64,000 nucleotides of DNA. Origin: Rhizobium sp. Root1334. GTDB lineage: Bacteria; Pseudomonadota; Alphaproteobacteria; Rhizobiales; Rhizobiaceae. Of this stretch, positions 35,996 to 47,176 are shown piece by piece. The DNA lies in assembly GCF_001426665.1 (NCBI RefSeq), contig NZ_LMEY01000030.1, forward strand, positions 62,725 to 126,724. The letters are read 5' to 3'. The first letter of the stretch is position 1; each line of letters opens with the position of its first letter. Below the pieces are notes generated by a model. That model saw only the letters and a list, made by a program, of their open reading frames with translations, was not told the origin of the DNA and ran no database searches. The position numbers and the translations under genes were made by a program.

Positions 35996-36877
35996 TTAAC
36001 CCTTCACGGCGCCGGACATCAGGCCACGGACGAAATAGCGGCCGGAAACGATGTAGACGACAAGCGTTGGCAAGGCGGCAAGGATCGCGCCTGCGAAATG
36101 GACGTTGTATTCCTTCACCCCGGTCGAGGAAGAAACGAGATTGTTGAGCGCCACCGTCATCGGCGTCGAATCCGCCCCGGAGAACGATGCCCCGAACAGA
36201 AAGTCGTTCCAGATATTGGTGAATTGCCAGATAACCGAGACGACGATGATCGGACCCGACGATGGAAGCAGGATGCGCCGGAAGATCTGGAAGAAGCTGG
36301 CGCCATCGATCTGTGCGGCCCGCACCAGTTCGGTCGGAAACGCCTCATAGTAGTTGCGGAAATACAGCGTCGTGAAACCGAGACCATAGATGACGTGCAC
36401 CATCACCAAGCCAGGGACCGATCCGGCAAGACCGAAGATACCCAGCATGCGCGCCATCGGGATCAGGACGATCTGAAACGGGATGAAGCAGGACAGAAGC
36501 AGCATGCCAAAGAAGATGCCGGAGCCCGGAAACCGCCACTTGGTCAAGACATAACCATTGAGCGCACCGATGATCGTCGAGATCGCCACGGCCGGCACGA
36601 CCATCAGGATCGAATTGATGAAGAAGGGACGCAAGCCTGTCGGCTGCACACCGATCTGCGCCGTCGACCAGGCGGAGCGCCAGGGATCCAGCGTCCAGCT
36701 CATCGGCAGGTTCAGCATGCCGCCTTGGCGGATTTCGTCCAGCGGCTTGAAGGAATTGACCAGCATCACATAGAGCGGCAGCAGCGAATAGGCCGCAAAC
36801 AGGATCAGCACGGTATAGATCAGCGCGCGCGTCAGGCGGCCGGAAGAAATGGCGTTGTCAGGGCTCTGGACACTCAT
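35996..36877 (-). CDS. Sugar ABC transporter permease (MalG type)
   Basis: This 293-residue carbohydrate permease has six predicted helices and an EAA loop (ELVRAAQIDGASFFQIFRRILLP). It overlaps the MalF-type partner by 4 nt and ends 4 nt before the ATPase gene. Confidence 0.9.
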   Translation of the reverse strand: MSVQSPDNAISSGRLTRALIYTVLILFAAYSLLPLYVMLVNSFKPLDEIRQGGMLNLPMSWTLDPWRSAWSTAQIGVQPTGLRPFFINSILMVVPAVAISTIIGALNGYVLTKWRFPGSGIFFGMLLLSCFIPFQIVLIPMARMLGIFGLAGSVPGLVMVHVIYGLGFTTLYFRNYYEAFPTELVRAAQIDGASFFQIFRRILLPSSGPIIVVSVIWQFTNIWNDFLFGASFSGADSTPMTVALNNLVSSSTGVKEYNVHFAGAILAALPTLVVYIVSGRYFVRGLMSGAVKG

Positions 36878-37755
36878 GCGCGCTTCTCCCCTTTGATTTC
36901 GGAATAGAGGTAGGGGATGATGATCGAGAAGATCATGGCCAGCATGACGATGGCCGACGAGGCGCCAATGCCCATCGAATTGCGGGTAAAAGTGTAGGAA
37001 TACATGAAGGTTGCAGGCAGTTCGGTCGCCTGCCCCGGCCCGCCGCCCGTCAGTGCCACGACCAGGTCATAGGCCTTGATGGCGAGATGGGCGAGCACGA
37101 CGAAGGCCGACAGGAACACCGGACGCATCAGCGGAATGATGATCCGCCGGTAGATCGTCGTGGTCGAAGCGCCATCGATCTGCGCCGCCTTGATGATTTC
37201 GTTATCGACGCCGCGAAGACCGGCCAGGAACATCGCCATGATGAAGCCGGTGGATTGCCAGACGGCTGCGATCACCACGCAATAGATCGCGTAGTTGCGA
37301 TCCTTGATCCAGTTGAAGGTAAAACTTTCCCAGCCCCAGAGATGCATGGTGTTTTCAAGGCCGATGCCCGGATCGAGAAACCATTTCCAGGCCGTGCCGG
37401 TGACGATGAAGGACAGCGCCATCGGGTAGAGATAGATCGGCCGCAGCAAACCTTCGGCGCGGATCTTCTGATCGAGAAGAATGGCAAGGCCCAGACCCAG
37501 CACTGAGCAGATGAGAATGTAAAGCGACGCGAAGATCGCCAGATTGGAAATTGCCCGCCACCAATGCGGCAGAGCCCAGAGCTTGGAATAGTTGCTCAAT
37601 CCCACGAAATTGTAGGACGGCAGCATCTTGCTGTCGGTGACCGACAGATAGCCGGTATAGACAATGAAGCCATACACGAAGACAATGACGATCAGAAAGC
37701 TTGGGGCAAGTACCAGTTTTGGCACAAGGTCCTGCAGCCGGCTTCGGCTATCCAT
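36874..37755 (-). CDS. Sugar ABC transporter permease (MalF type)
   Basis: This 293-residue permease has six predicted helices and the EAA loop EIIKAAQIDGASTTTIYRRI. The ATG at 37755 (MDSRSRLQDLV) is preferred over a GTG four codons upstream. A mosaic repeat separates it from the binding-protein gene. Confidence 0.88.
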   Translation of the reverse strand: MDSRSRLQDLVPKLVLAPSFLIVIVFVYGFIVYTGYLSVTDSKMLPSYNFVGLSNYSKLWALPHWWRAISNLAIFASLYILICSVLGLGLAILLDQKIRAEGLLRPIYLYPMALSFIVTGTAWKWFLDPGIGLENTMHLWGWESFTFNWIKDRNYAIYCVVIAAVWQSTGFIMAMFLAGLRGVDNEIIKAAQIDGASTTTIYRRIIIPLMRPVFLSAFVVLAHLAIKAYDLVVALTGGGPGQATELPATFMYSYTFTRNSMGIGASSAIVMLAMIFSIIIPYLYSEIKGEKRA

Positions 37756-37797
37756 AGCGAATACCACCGTTGTATGTGAATTGAATAAAGCAAGATG

Positions 37798-37910
37798 CCC
37801 CTCACCCTAGCCCTCTCCCCGCATGCGGGGAGAGGGGATTACAGAGGTCGCCGCCCGGTCCTTCTCCCCGTTACGACGGGAAGAAGATGCCCGAAGGGCG
37901 GATGAGTGGC
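37798..37910. repeat. Rhizobial intergenic mosaic repeat (copy e)
   Basis: CCCCTCACCCTAGCCCTCTCCCCGC hairpin, then a slightly decayed CCTTCTCCCCGTTACGACGGG unit and a CCCGAAGGGCGGATGAG end. It lies directly 3' of the sugar-binding protein gene. Confidence 0.83.
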
Positions 37911-37926
37911 ATTATTCGCAGAACGA

Positions 37927-39189
37927 TTACTGCGCAGCAGCAACAGCGGCCGGCAGTTCCTTGACGGCTTCTTCGGGGGTGAGTTCACCGTTGAATTCGC
38001 GTGTCACGACGTCGTAGATCGCATTCTTGACAGCAGCCGGATTGGCATGGCCGTGAGCCATGGAACCGAACAGCTTGCCGTTTTTGTCGGCGTCGGCGAG
38101 ATCGGCGATGGCCTTCTTGCCGCAAGCGTCGAACGCTTCGTTCGATACGTCTGTACGGGCCGGAGCCGAACCCTTGACGACGTTGAAGGCCGACTGGAAG
38201 GTCGGGCTTTCGATCGCAGCGGCCATCTGCATCTGGGCCGGAACCTTGTCAGCGGCAACCTTGAACATCGCGAACTGGTCGGAGTTGAAGGTGACGGAAC
38301 CCTGTGTTTCCGGGTAACGCATGCAGACGAAGTCGGTGCCGGGCACCTTCTTTGCCTTGACGAACTCGCCCTTTGCCCAGTCGCCCATGAACTGCACGCC
38401 GGCCTTGCCTTCGATGACCATGGCAGATGCCAGGTTCCAGTCGCGGCCGGAGAAGTTGTCGTCCACATAGGAACGCAGCTTGGTCATGCGCTCGAAGGCG
38501 GTCTTCATCTTGTCGCCGCCAAGAGCTGCCGGATCAAGATCGATGAAGGCCTGCTTGTAGAAATCGGTGCCGAGCGAAAGAACGACAGCATCGAACAGGG
38601 TCGCATCCTGCCACGGCTGGCCACCGGCTGCGATCGGGGTAATGCCCTGTGCCTTGAAGTTATCAAGCAGAGCGACCAACTCGTCCCAGTTCTGCGGCTC
38701 CTTGCCACCTGCCTTGTCGAGGGCTGCCTTGTTGATCCACATCCAGTTGGTGGAGTGGACGTTGACCGGAGCGGCAATCCAGTGACCGTCGTATTTGGAG
38801 AATTTCTGCAGGGCGGCCGGAATGACCTTGTCCCAGCCTTCCTTGCCGGCGATTTCGTCGAGATTACCAAGCGCGCCTTCCTTGGCCCAGTCGAGAATGT
38901 CGAAGCCGAGCATCTGAACGGCCGTCGGTGCATTGCCCGAGGTGACGCGGGCGCGCAGCACGGTCATGGCTTCCGTACCACCACCACCGGCAACCGGCAT
39001 GTCGGTCCAGGAAATACCCTTGGTTTCCAGATCCTTCTTCAGGACGTCCAGAGCGGCCGCTTCGCCGCCGGATGTCCACCAATGCAGAACTTCAACGCTT
39101 TCAGCAGCCTGCACGGCAGAGCCGCCCATCACCGCGCCACCCGTCATCATCAATGCTGCAATTGCTGTCGTCGTCATAAACTTGCGCAT
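37927..39189 (-). CDS. Sugar ABC transporter substrate-binding protein (family 1)
   Basis: The 420-residue protein has a Sec signal peptide cleaved near AVQA-A and the mature start [15 protein letters not shown], the pattern of glucose/mannose-type (GtsA-like) binding proteins. The bilobal body continues through MFKVAADK and ends at [12 protein letters not shown]. It is the first gene of a nine-gene operon with two permeases, ATPase, two GMC oxidoreductases, an SDR, a Dabb protein and a glycerate kinase. A monosaccharide ligand is inferred. Confidence 0.88.
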   Translation of the reverse strand: MRKFMTTTAIAALMMTGGAVMGGSAVQAAESVEVLHWWTSGGEAAALDVLKKDLETKGISWTDMPVAGGGGTEAMTVLRARVTSGNAPTAVQMLGFDILDWAKEGALGNLDEIAGKEGWDKVIPAALQKFSKYDGHWIAAPVNVHSTNWMWINKAALDKAGGKEPQNWDELVALLDNFKAQGITPIAAGGQPWQDATLFDAVVLSLGTDFYKQAFIDLDPAALGGDKMKTAFERMTKLRSYVDDNFSGRDWNLASAMVIEGKAGVQFMGDWAKGEFVKAKKVPGTDFVCMRYPETQGSVTFNSDQFAMFKVAADKVPAQMQMAAAIESPTFQSAFNVVKGSAPARTDVSNEAFDACGKKAIADLADADKNGKLFGSMAHGHANPAAVKNAIYDVVTREFNGELTPEEAVKELPAAVAAAQ

Positions 39190-39300
39190 CGTAGTCCTCC
39201 CGTTTGCAAGTCGGATAGCGGGAAACTCCTCCCCCGCCGTTGAATGCCATCCCCGCTCAAACAGGGAAGCAATTGGTCTGCGGTCTCCACCGCCGGTTCA

Positions 39301-39316
39301 TTTAAAACGTTATAAA
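39301..39316. promoter_or_regulatory. LacI-type operator candidate in the sugar-operon promoter
   Basis: TTTAAAACGTTATAAA is symmetric at 7 of 8 base pairs around a central CG, 112 nt upstream of the binding-protein start. LacI-family sites typically have such a CG centre, and the divergent gene encodes a LacI protein. Confidence 0.45.
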
Positions 39317-39362
39317 TAGGCTCAAGTCAAGCACCGCACACCATAGCCAGACAATTCGAATT

Positions 39363-39490
39363 AACACTTTGAATTCCAGTGTTTATAAGCCGTGAAATTA
39401 ATGCCGCACCGCCGCAAATCCTTACTAGCAATGCGCATTTGTAACGTTTGCATAAACACACATTGCGCATGTGTGCGTCTGACGTTACAA
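39363..39490. promoter_or_regulatory. Divergent promoter region with inverted repeats
   Basis: The 335-bp gap 39190-39524 holds no gene. Beside the operator at 39301 it contains AACACT...AGTGTT (39363-39383), and a 9-bp inverted pair TTGTAACGT (39439-39447) and ACGTTACAA (39482-39490) separated by 34 nt, with TGCGCA-containing repeats between them. These could bind the LacI protein in a loop. Confidence 0.38.
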
Positions 39491-39524
39491 AGACGCCTTG
39501 TCGTCGCCTCAAGGGAGTATTTCA

Positions 39525-40568
39525 TTGGTTGACACTCCCAAATCCGCCGCTGCCGAAACGAGACCGAAAAGCGGCAAGCCAACGCTGCGCACCCTCGCCG
39601 ATCTCACCGGCTTTGCCGTGACGACCGTGTCGCGGGCACTCAGCAATGCACCGCAGATTTCGGCCGAAACCCGGCGCCGCGTGCATGAGGTGGCGGCAGA
39701 AATCGGCTACCTTCCCGACCGGGCGGCGCAGCGCCTGAAGACCGGCCGAACCAACGTCATCAGCGTTCTTCTCGACCCGCACGAGGAAATCCTCGGCTAC
39801 GGCACCTCGCTGATGCTCGGCCTTGCCAAGGCGCTGACCGATACGCCCTACCACATCATCGTCACGCCGAATTTCATGAACGACAGCAATCTCGATGCGG
39901 TGCGCCACATCGTCCGCAACAGTATGGCTGACGGGCTGATCTTCTCGCGCACCGAACCGTTCGACCCGCGCGTGCGCTTCCTGCTCGAAAACGATTTTCC
40001 CTTCGTCTGCCATGGGAGAACGGAGCTTTCCACCCCTCACCCCTATGTCGACTATGACAATTTCTCCTTCGCCTACGAGGCAGCCAAGCGGCTGATTACG
40101 CGCGGCCGGCGAAAGCCGACGATCATCCTGCCGCCGAAGCGCATGACCTTCTCGCAGCACCTGATGCACGGTTTCATGACGGCTGTGCGCGAGGCCGGCG
40201 TCGCTTACGAAATCCCCGAAGAAATCCATCTCGACAGCCCGATCGACCATATCCGTGACTTCATCAGCCGCCGCGCCGGGCAACCGGACGCGCCCGACGG
40301 CTTTGTCTGCGGCGGTGAGGTTTCGGCGCTGGCGACGATCACCGGCATGAGCGATCACGGACTGGCGCTCGGCGTCGAATATGACATCGTCGCCAAACAG
40401 ACCTCGAAACTGCTGGTCAACATCCAGCCCAAGGTTGAGACGATCTATGAGGATCTGACGGATACCGGTGAACAGATGGGCCGCGTCCTCATGGCTCGGA
40501 TTGCTGGAACGAACACGGCCGACATGCAAGTCATGCTGAAGCCGACGATCAATTTTCCGGCAACGTGA
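39525..40568 (+). CDS. LacI-family transcriptional regulator (TTG start)
   Basis: This 347-residue regulator has an N-terminal LacI helix-turn-helix (about residues 20-70; TLRTLADLTGFAVTTVSRAL) and a periplasmic-binding-like sugar domain. The likely start is a TTG at 39525 because GGGAG lies seven nt before it; no ATG gives an equally good fit, and the frame upstream is not conserved. It is divergent from the sugar import and oxidation operon and probably regulates it. The DNA-binding alanine-rich hinge region is present (RAAQRLKTGRT). Confidence 0.85.
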   Translation: MVDTPKSAAAETRPKSGKPTLRTLADLTGFAVTTVSRALSNAPQISAETRRRVHEVAAEIGYLPDRAAQRLKTGRTNVISVLLDPHEEILGYGTSLMLGLAKALTDTPYHIIVTPNFMNDSNLDAVRHIVRNSMADGLIFSRTEPFDPRVRFLLENDFPFVCHGRTELSTPHPYVDYDNFSFAYEAAKRLITRGRRKPTIILPPKRMTFSQHLMHGFMTAVREAGVAYEIPEEIHLDSPIDHIRDFISRRAGQPDAPDGFVCGGEVSALATITGMSDHGLALGVEYDIVAKQTSKLLVNIQPKVETIYEDLTDTGEQMGRVLMARIAGTNTADMQVMLKPTINFPAT

Positions 40569-40659
40569 GACCTTGAGAATGAGGCCAGTGCCCTGTTCCA
40601 AACTCGAATTCAGCTCCATGCCCCCTCCCCTCCTCTCATCGCCTCTGCTCAAATCTCCC

Positions 40660-42171
40660 TTATGAACGCGGCATCCACCAGCCGGTGCGGCCGCCGATAT
40701 GCATGTTGAGCGTCTTGGTCTCGGTGTAATCTTCCACCGAATGGCGGCCGAGTTCGCGGCCAAGACCGGACTGGCGGTAGCCTCCGAATGGCAGCTCCGA
40801 GGCCCCATCCATGAAGGTGTTCATCCAGATCGTTCCGGCCCGCACCTTCCGGCCAACCGTCAGGCAAGTATCGAAATCGCGGCTCCAGACACCGGCCGAC
40901 AGACCGTAATCGATCGAATTGGCAATCCGGATCGCCTCCGCCGTGGTCTCGAAGGTCAGCACCGAAAGCACCGGACCAAACACTTCTTCCCGCGCCACGG
41001 CCATGTCGGGCGTGACGGACGAGAGAATGGTCGGTGACATGAACTGGCCCGAGCCGAGATCAAGTGCGGCGCCGCCATGCGAAACCTTAGCCCCATTGCC
41101 GGAGGCGGCCGAAACGTAGCCAACGATCTTGTCCAGATGCTGCGGCGTAATGATCGCCCCGACCTGGGTTTGCGGATCGAGCGGATCGCCGACCTTGACC
41201 TTCGCCGAAAGCGCGGCGACACGGGCAATCACGTCCTCAGCGATCTCCTTGTGAACGATCAGCCGCGAACCGGCATTGCAGCATTCGCCGGCATTGAAAT
41301 AGGCGCCGAACACCGCCGCATCGATGAAATCATCGAGATTGGCATCCGGAAAGACGATCTGCGGGTTCTTGCCGCCGAGTTCCAGCGAAACCTTCTTCAG
41401 CGTCTGCGCGGCATTGGTCATCGTCAGCTTGCCGATACCGGTCGAGCCGGTAAAGGAGACCATTTCGACGTCGGGATGCGAGGTCATGATCGCGCCGACA
41501 TCCGGGCCAGTGCCAGTGATGATGTTGACGACGCCTGCGGGAACACCGGCTGCTTCGAGGATTTCGCCCAGCACCAGCGTCGATCCGGACGTGAGTTCAG
41601 ACGGCTTGACCACCGTCGTGCAGCCGGCCGCAAGCGCAAACGGCAGTTTCTGGCTGACGATCAGGAAGGGGAAATTCCACGGTGTGATGATCGAGACCAC
41701 GCCAATGGCTTCGCGCAGGACGACACCGAGCGTGCCATCGCCGAGCGTATTATAGCTTTCGCCGTGCAGATCGCGCGCAAGCGCTGCGGCATAGCGCCAG
41801 ATATCGGCGGCGCCGCCAAGTTCGGCCTTGGCCTGGCTGATCGGCTTACCGCTCTCGATACAATCGAGATAGGCCAGTTCATCGGCACGCGCCGCGATCA
41901 TGTCAGCAGCGCGAAGCAGCACAAGCGAACGCTCCGATGCCGTCATGCGCGGCCAAGGACCATCGTCAAATGCCTTGCGGGCTGCAGCGATAGCACGCTC
42001 CGCATCCACTTTCGTCGCAGCCGGATAGCGGCTGACGGTGACGCCATGACCGGGCGCCACGCGCTCCAGTGTCCGGCCCTCGGCAGCATTGCCCCATTTG
42101 CCGTCAATCAGCATCTGGAAGTCGCGCACCTTCGTGTCAGTCAAAGCCTTGGGCTTCACCAGAACCGTCAT
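40660..42171 (-). CDS. NAD(P)-dependent aldehyde dehydrogenase
   Basis: This 503-residue aldehyde dehydrogenase has TPWNFPF, FTGSTGIG, ELGGKNPQIV (general-base Glu) and NAGECCNAGSR (nucleophile Cys). The second of two close ATGs (42171) is chosen; GGGAG lies seven nt before it and it overlaps the hydratase stop as TAATG. It ends the LacI/Gfo/CoA-transferase operon. It belongs to the betaine-aldehyde/gamma-aminobutyraldehyde-like group, but the substrate is unknown. Confidence 0.88.
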   Translation of the reverse strand: MTVLVKPKALTDTKVRDFQMLIDGKWGNAAEGRTLERVAPGHGVTVSRYPAATKVDAERAIAAARKAFDDGPWPRMTASERSLVLLRAADMIAARADELAYLDCIESGKPISQAKAELGGAADIWRYAAALARDLHGESYNTLGDGTLGVVLREAIGVVSIITPWNFPFLIVSQKLPFALAAGCTTVVKPSELTSGSTLVLGEILEAAGVPAGVVNIITGTGPDVGAIMTSHPDVEMVSFTGSTGIGKLTMTNAAQTLKKVSLELGGKNPQIVFPDANLDDFIDAAVFGAYFNAGECCNAGSRLIVHKEIAEDVIARVAALSAKVKVGDPLDPQTQVGAIITPQHLDKIVGYVSAASGNGAKVSHGGAALDLGSGQFMSPTILSSVTPDMAVAREEVFGPVLSVLTFETTAEAIRIANSIDYGLSAGVWSRDFDTCLTVGRKVRAGTIWMNTFMDGASELPFGGYRQSGLGRELGRHSVEDYTETKTLNMHIGGRTGWWMPRS

Positions 42172-42950
42172 TACCATTCTCCCTTGAATTCCGCAGGGCG
42201 TTTGCCGCTAAAAGCCGCAACGCCCTCTTTCATGTCACCGGTCTTGGCCGCCAGGATCGATCCCAGCGCTTCCACAGCCGTTCCGTTGTCTTCGCCATTG
42301 GCGGACGCGATCATCAGCTTGCAGATTTCCAGTGCCGCCGGACCGCGCTTGGCAATGCGCCCGGCATAGTCCTTCGCCGTATCCCGCACCGTCCCAGTCG
42401 CCACGACGGCATCGACCAGCCCCAGTGCCTTCGCCTCATCGGCCGTAAACATCTCGCCGCCCAGCACCATGCGCCGCACCACTTGCGCGCCAAACCGCCG
42501 GACCAGACGCTGTGTGCCCGACCAGCCCGGAACCATACCGAGGCTCGTTTCCGGCAGGCCGATCTTCACCTGCTTTTCGGCAATGCGGATATCCGCCGCT
42601 GCCGCCAGTTCCAGCCCGCCGCCAAGTGTGTGGCCATTGATCGCGGCAATCACCGGCATGCGCAGGGTCGCCAGCCGCTCGAACACACGGTGGCCGAAAC
42701 GCACCCAGGCGTGACCGAATTCGTTGGGGCTCATCGCCCCCCAGGCCTTGATATCGCCCCCGGCCGAAAAGGCCTTGCCCTCGCCTGTCAAAATGACGAC
42801 GCGGATGGTCGCATCGGCCTCGACCGTATCGCAGGCTGCCGAGAGTGCCTTCAGCATGTCGATATCGAAGGCATTCAACTTGTCCGGCCGTGCAACCGTG
42901 AGGATGGCGATCGCCCCCTCGGTCTCGATACGGATGCGTTCGTCAGCCAT
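42171..42950 (-). CDS. Enoyl-CoA hydratase/isomerase family protein
   Basis: This 259-residue crotonase has the oxyanion-hole region AFSAGGDIKAWG and GHTLGGGLEL, and both catalytic glutamates of hydratases are present (LGGGLELA and IGLPETSLGMVPG), so hydratase activity is credible. It overlaps the CoA-transferase gene by 8 nt and the aldehyde dehydrogenase by 3 nt. CoA-transferase, hydratase and aldehyde dehydrogenase together suggest CoA-dependent breakdown of a short unsaturated or hydroxy acid. Confidence 0.87.
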   Translation of the reverse strand: MADERIRIETEGAIAILTVARPDKLNAFDIDMLKALSAACDTVEADATIRVVILTGEGKAFSAGGDIKAWGAMSPNEFGHAWVRFGHRVFERLATLRMPVIAAINGHTLGGGLELAAAADIRIAEKQVKIGLPETSLGMVPGWSGTQRLVRRFGAQVVRRMVLGGEMFTADEAKALGLVDAVVATGTVRDTAKDYAGRIAKRGPAALEICKLMIASANGEDNGTAVEALGSILAAKTGDMKEGVAAFSGKRPAEFKGEW

Positions 42951-44556
42951 GCGCCGCTCCTTCCAGCGTCCGAACCGGCTTTTGCGGCAACGTCAGCCCG
43001 ATCGGCGCTTCATGAAACAGCGCCGCATCCATGACCTTCAACTTGTCAGACACGATCAGCGGGAATTCCGACTGGTCGAGAATATGGGTCTGCAGATCGA
43101 CACCCGGCGCGATTTCGGTGAGCATGATGCCTTCAGGCGTCAGCTTCATCACGCAACGCTCGGTGACATAGGTGATATCCTGCCCCTGCTCAACGGCGCG
43201 GCGGCCGGAGAAGGTGACGTGTTCGACCTCGTTGACCAGCTTCTTCAGCTTGCCCTCTTTTTCGATCACCAGCTTGCTGTCGGTCATCGAGAGCTTAGCC
43301 CCCGCGTTGAACATGCCGGAGAAGACGATCTTCTTTGCCCGCGCAGTGATATCGACGAACCCGCCCGCCCCTGCGGTCACGTGTGGCCGGAAGGACAGTT
43401 TCGAGACGTTGACCGAGCCGGATTTATCGATCTCAAGAAACGACAGAAGCGAGGCATCGAAGCCGCCGCCCTGAAAATAGGTGAACTGGTAAGGCGACGG
43501 CATGAAGGCGTCGGCATTCGAGGCGCAGCCGAAGGCGAAATCAAGCAGCGGCACGCCACCGACCGCCCCCTGCTCAATCACCCAGGTGACCGAGCCGTGC
43601 AGGCCCTCTTCTAGCAGGATACGCGGCACATTGGCCGAAATGCCGAAGCCGAGATTGACGCAGGATCCACCCTGCAGTTCCTGCGCAACACGGCGGGCAA
43701 TGACCTTCTGAATATTGAATTCCGGCACCCGAAAACTGTCGAGTGGCCGGAAGATTTCGCCTGAGATCGCCGGATCATAATCCGTCAGCGTCGTCTGCTT
43801 CTGGTCGGGATCGACGATGACATAATCGACCAGCATGCCGGGAACCCGCACGTCATGCGGCTTCAGCGAACCGGACTTGGTGATCCGCTTGACCTGCGCA
43901 ATGACAATACCGCCATTGTTTCGAGCGGCCAGCGCCTGGTCGAGACCGCCGAGATAGGCGCCTTCGTGCTCATAGGTCAGGTTGCCGCGCTCATCGGCGG
44001 TGGTTGCCCGGATGATCGCCACCTGTGGCACGATCGCCTTGAAATACAGCCAGTCCTCGCCCTCGAATTCCATCTTCTTGACGACCGGTTCGGCCATGGC
44101 CGACGCATTCATGGCACAGCCTTGGCGCGCGGGATCGACGAAAGTGTCGAGACCGGTCTTGGTGAGCACCCCCGGACGCTTTGCGGCCGCTTCCCGGTGC
44201 ATGTCGAACAGCACGCCGGAGGGGATGTTGTAAGCAGCCACTTCGTTGCTACCAATCATCTGCCAGATCAGCGGCGGCTCGGATGTCGAGGGGCCGGAGG
44301 GATAGGAGCCGCCGATGATCTTTTTCAAAAGCCCTTTCTTGGCGATGTAATCGACACCCTTGATGCCGCTCATGTCACCCGCGGCAATCGGGTGCAGTGT
44401 CGTCAGATCGCGCGGATGGCCGGTCGCGTCAAAACGCTCTCCGATCGCCTTCAGCATCAGGTCCGGGCAACCGAGCCCACTCGACGACGACACAGAAACG
44501 GTCGCGCCATCGGGGATCAAAGCGGCGGCCTCAGCCGGGGTGATATGCTTGCTCAT
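42943..44556 (-). CDS. Family I acyl-CoA:acetate/3-ketoacid CoA-transferase (fused alpha-beta type)
   Basis: This 537-residue single-chain CoA-transferase has an alpha-like half (TVSVSSSSGLGCPDLML, GGSYPSGPS) and a beta-like half with the catalytic Glu in VIEQGAVGG. It transfers CoA from acetyl- or succinyl-CoA to a carboxylic acid, the first step before the hydratase encoded downstream. A mosaic repeat separates it from the Gfo/Idh/MocA gene on the same strand. Confidence 0.87.
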   Translation of the reverse strand: MSKHITPAEAAALIPDGATVSVSSSSGLGCPDLMLKAIGERFDATGHPRDLTTLHPIAAGDMSGIKGVDYIAKKGLLKKIIGGSYPSGPSTSEPPLIWQMIGSNEVAAYNIPSGVLFDMHREAAAKRPGVLTKTGLDTFVDPARQGCAMNASAMAEPVVKKMEFEGEDWLYFKAIVPQVAIIRATTADERGNLTYEHEGAYLGGLDQALAARNNGGIVIAQVKRITKSGSLKPHDVRVPGMLVDYVIVDPDQKQTTLTDYDPAISGEIFRPLDSFRVPEFNIQKVIARRVAQELQGGSCVNLGFGISANVPRILLEEGLHGSVTWVIEQGAVGGVPLLDFAFGCASNADAFMPSPYQFTYFQGGGFDASLLSFLEIDKSGSVNVSKLSFRPHVTAGAGGFVDITARAKKIVFSGMFNAGAKLSMTDSKLVIEKEGKLKKLVNEVEHVTFSGRRAVEQGQDITYVTERCVMKLTPEGIMLTEIAPGVDLQTHILDQSEFPLIVSDKLKVMDAALFHEAPIGLTLPQKPVRTLEGAAHG

Positions 44557-44603
44557 AGACAGAACTCTGTTGAAATCATCATGGTCTTCAGTTGCGGCTG
44601 GCC

Positions 44604-44730
44604 CCCTCTTCTCCCCAGCGGGGAGAAGGTGGCCCGCAGGGCCGGATGAGGGGCGGCTGCCTCGATACTCGATACGCGGCCCCCCTCATCGCCTCGCTCC
44701 CGCTCGGCACTTCTCCCCACTGGGGAGAAG
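44604..44730. repeat. Rhizobial intergenic mosaic repeat (copy f), bridged by an open frame
   Basis: CTTCTCCCCAGCGGGGAGAAG, GCCGGATGAGGGG, CCCCTCATCGCCTCG and a final CTTCTCCCCACTGGGGAGAAG. A 90-codon minus-strand frame (44825-44553) starts inside the end of the Gfo/Idh/MocA gene, has a protein-like first 30 codons ([20 protein letters not shown]...), runs through the repeat and ends in a 4-nt overlap with the CoA-transferase ATG. Confidence 0.83.
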
Positions 44731-44796
44731 TGGGAAGCTGCTATCACCTCCCCCAGGAAAGCATGCAGCCGCTCGACCGTCTCGCCAATCATGGCC

Positions 44797-46844
<2,048 letters not shown>

Positions 46845-46892
46845 ATCACCCTCCCGGCCAAGGTCTTCCACCTCAGCATGCATGCTCAAAAT

Positions 46893-46910
46893 AATTGGAA
46901 CGTTCCAATT
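46893..46910. promoter_or_regulatory. Perfect LacI-type operator
   Basis: AATTGGAACGTTCCAATT is a perfect 18-bp palindrome with the central CG typical of LacI-family sites, 49 nt before the regulator's GTG start. It should be the autoregulatory and operon-controlling site. Confidence 0.75.
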
Positions 46911-47126
46911 TTGTCAAGCGGATTTCGCCAAACTCGATCAGGCTCCCCTTTATCCACAGACAGCGAAACCGGATCGAAGAACACAGAAATAGACAAGCCA
47001 TTGATATTAGCTTGTTAATTTAAAACACGGCGCCTTACATACAACGACAAGAAACTCGACGTCAGTCCAAAAATCTACTCTCTGCGCATTCGAAGCTTCG
47101 GTTTGGCACGCAAATTTTCCTTGAAA

Positions 47127-47142
47127 TTTGGAACGATCTAAA
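47127..47142. promoter_or_regulatory. Second, degenerate copy of the LacI operator
   Basis: TTTGGAACGATCTAAA shares TTGGAACG and TC.AA with the perfect operator at 46893 and lies 34 nt before the DUF993 gene start. The 332-bp gap 46845-47176 otherwise holds only AT-rich promoter-like sequence. Confidence 0.6.
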
Positions 47143-47176
47143 TTATTCGGCTTTCAATATCCAAGGAGGAGCCCGC

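Noticed and set aside
12023-44730. The repeated CTCCCC/GGGGAG blocks as a CRISPR array.
   Set aside because: Copies are scattered singly between genes many kilobases apart, have variable composition and no spacer periodicity, and no cas genes are present.
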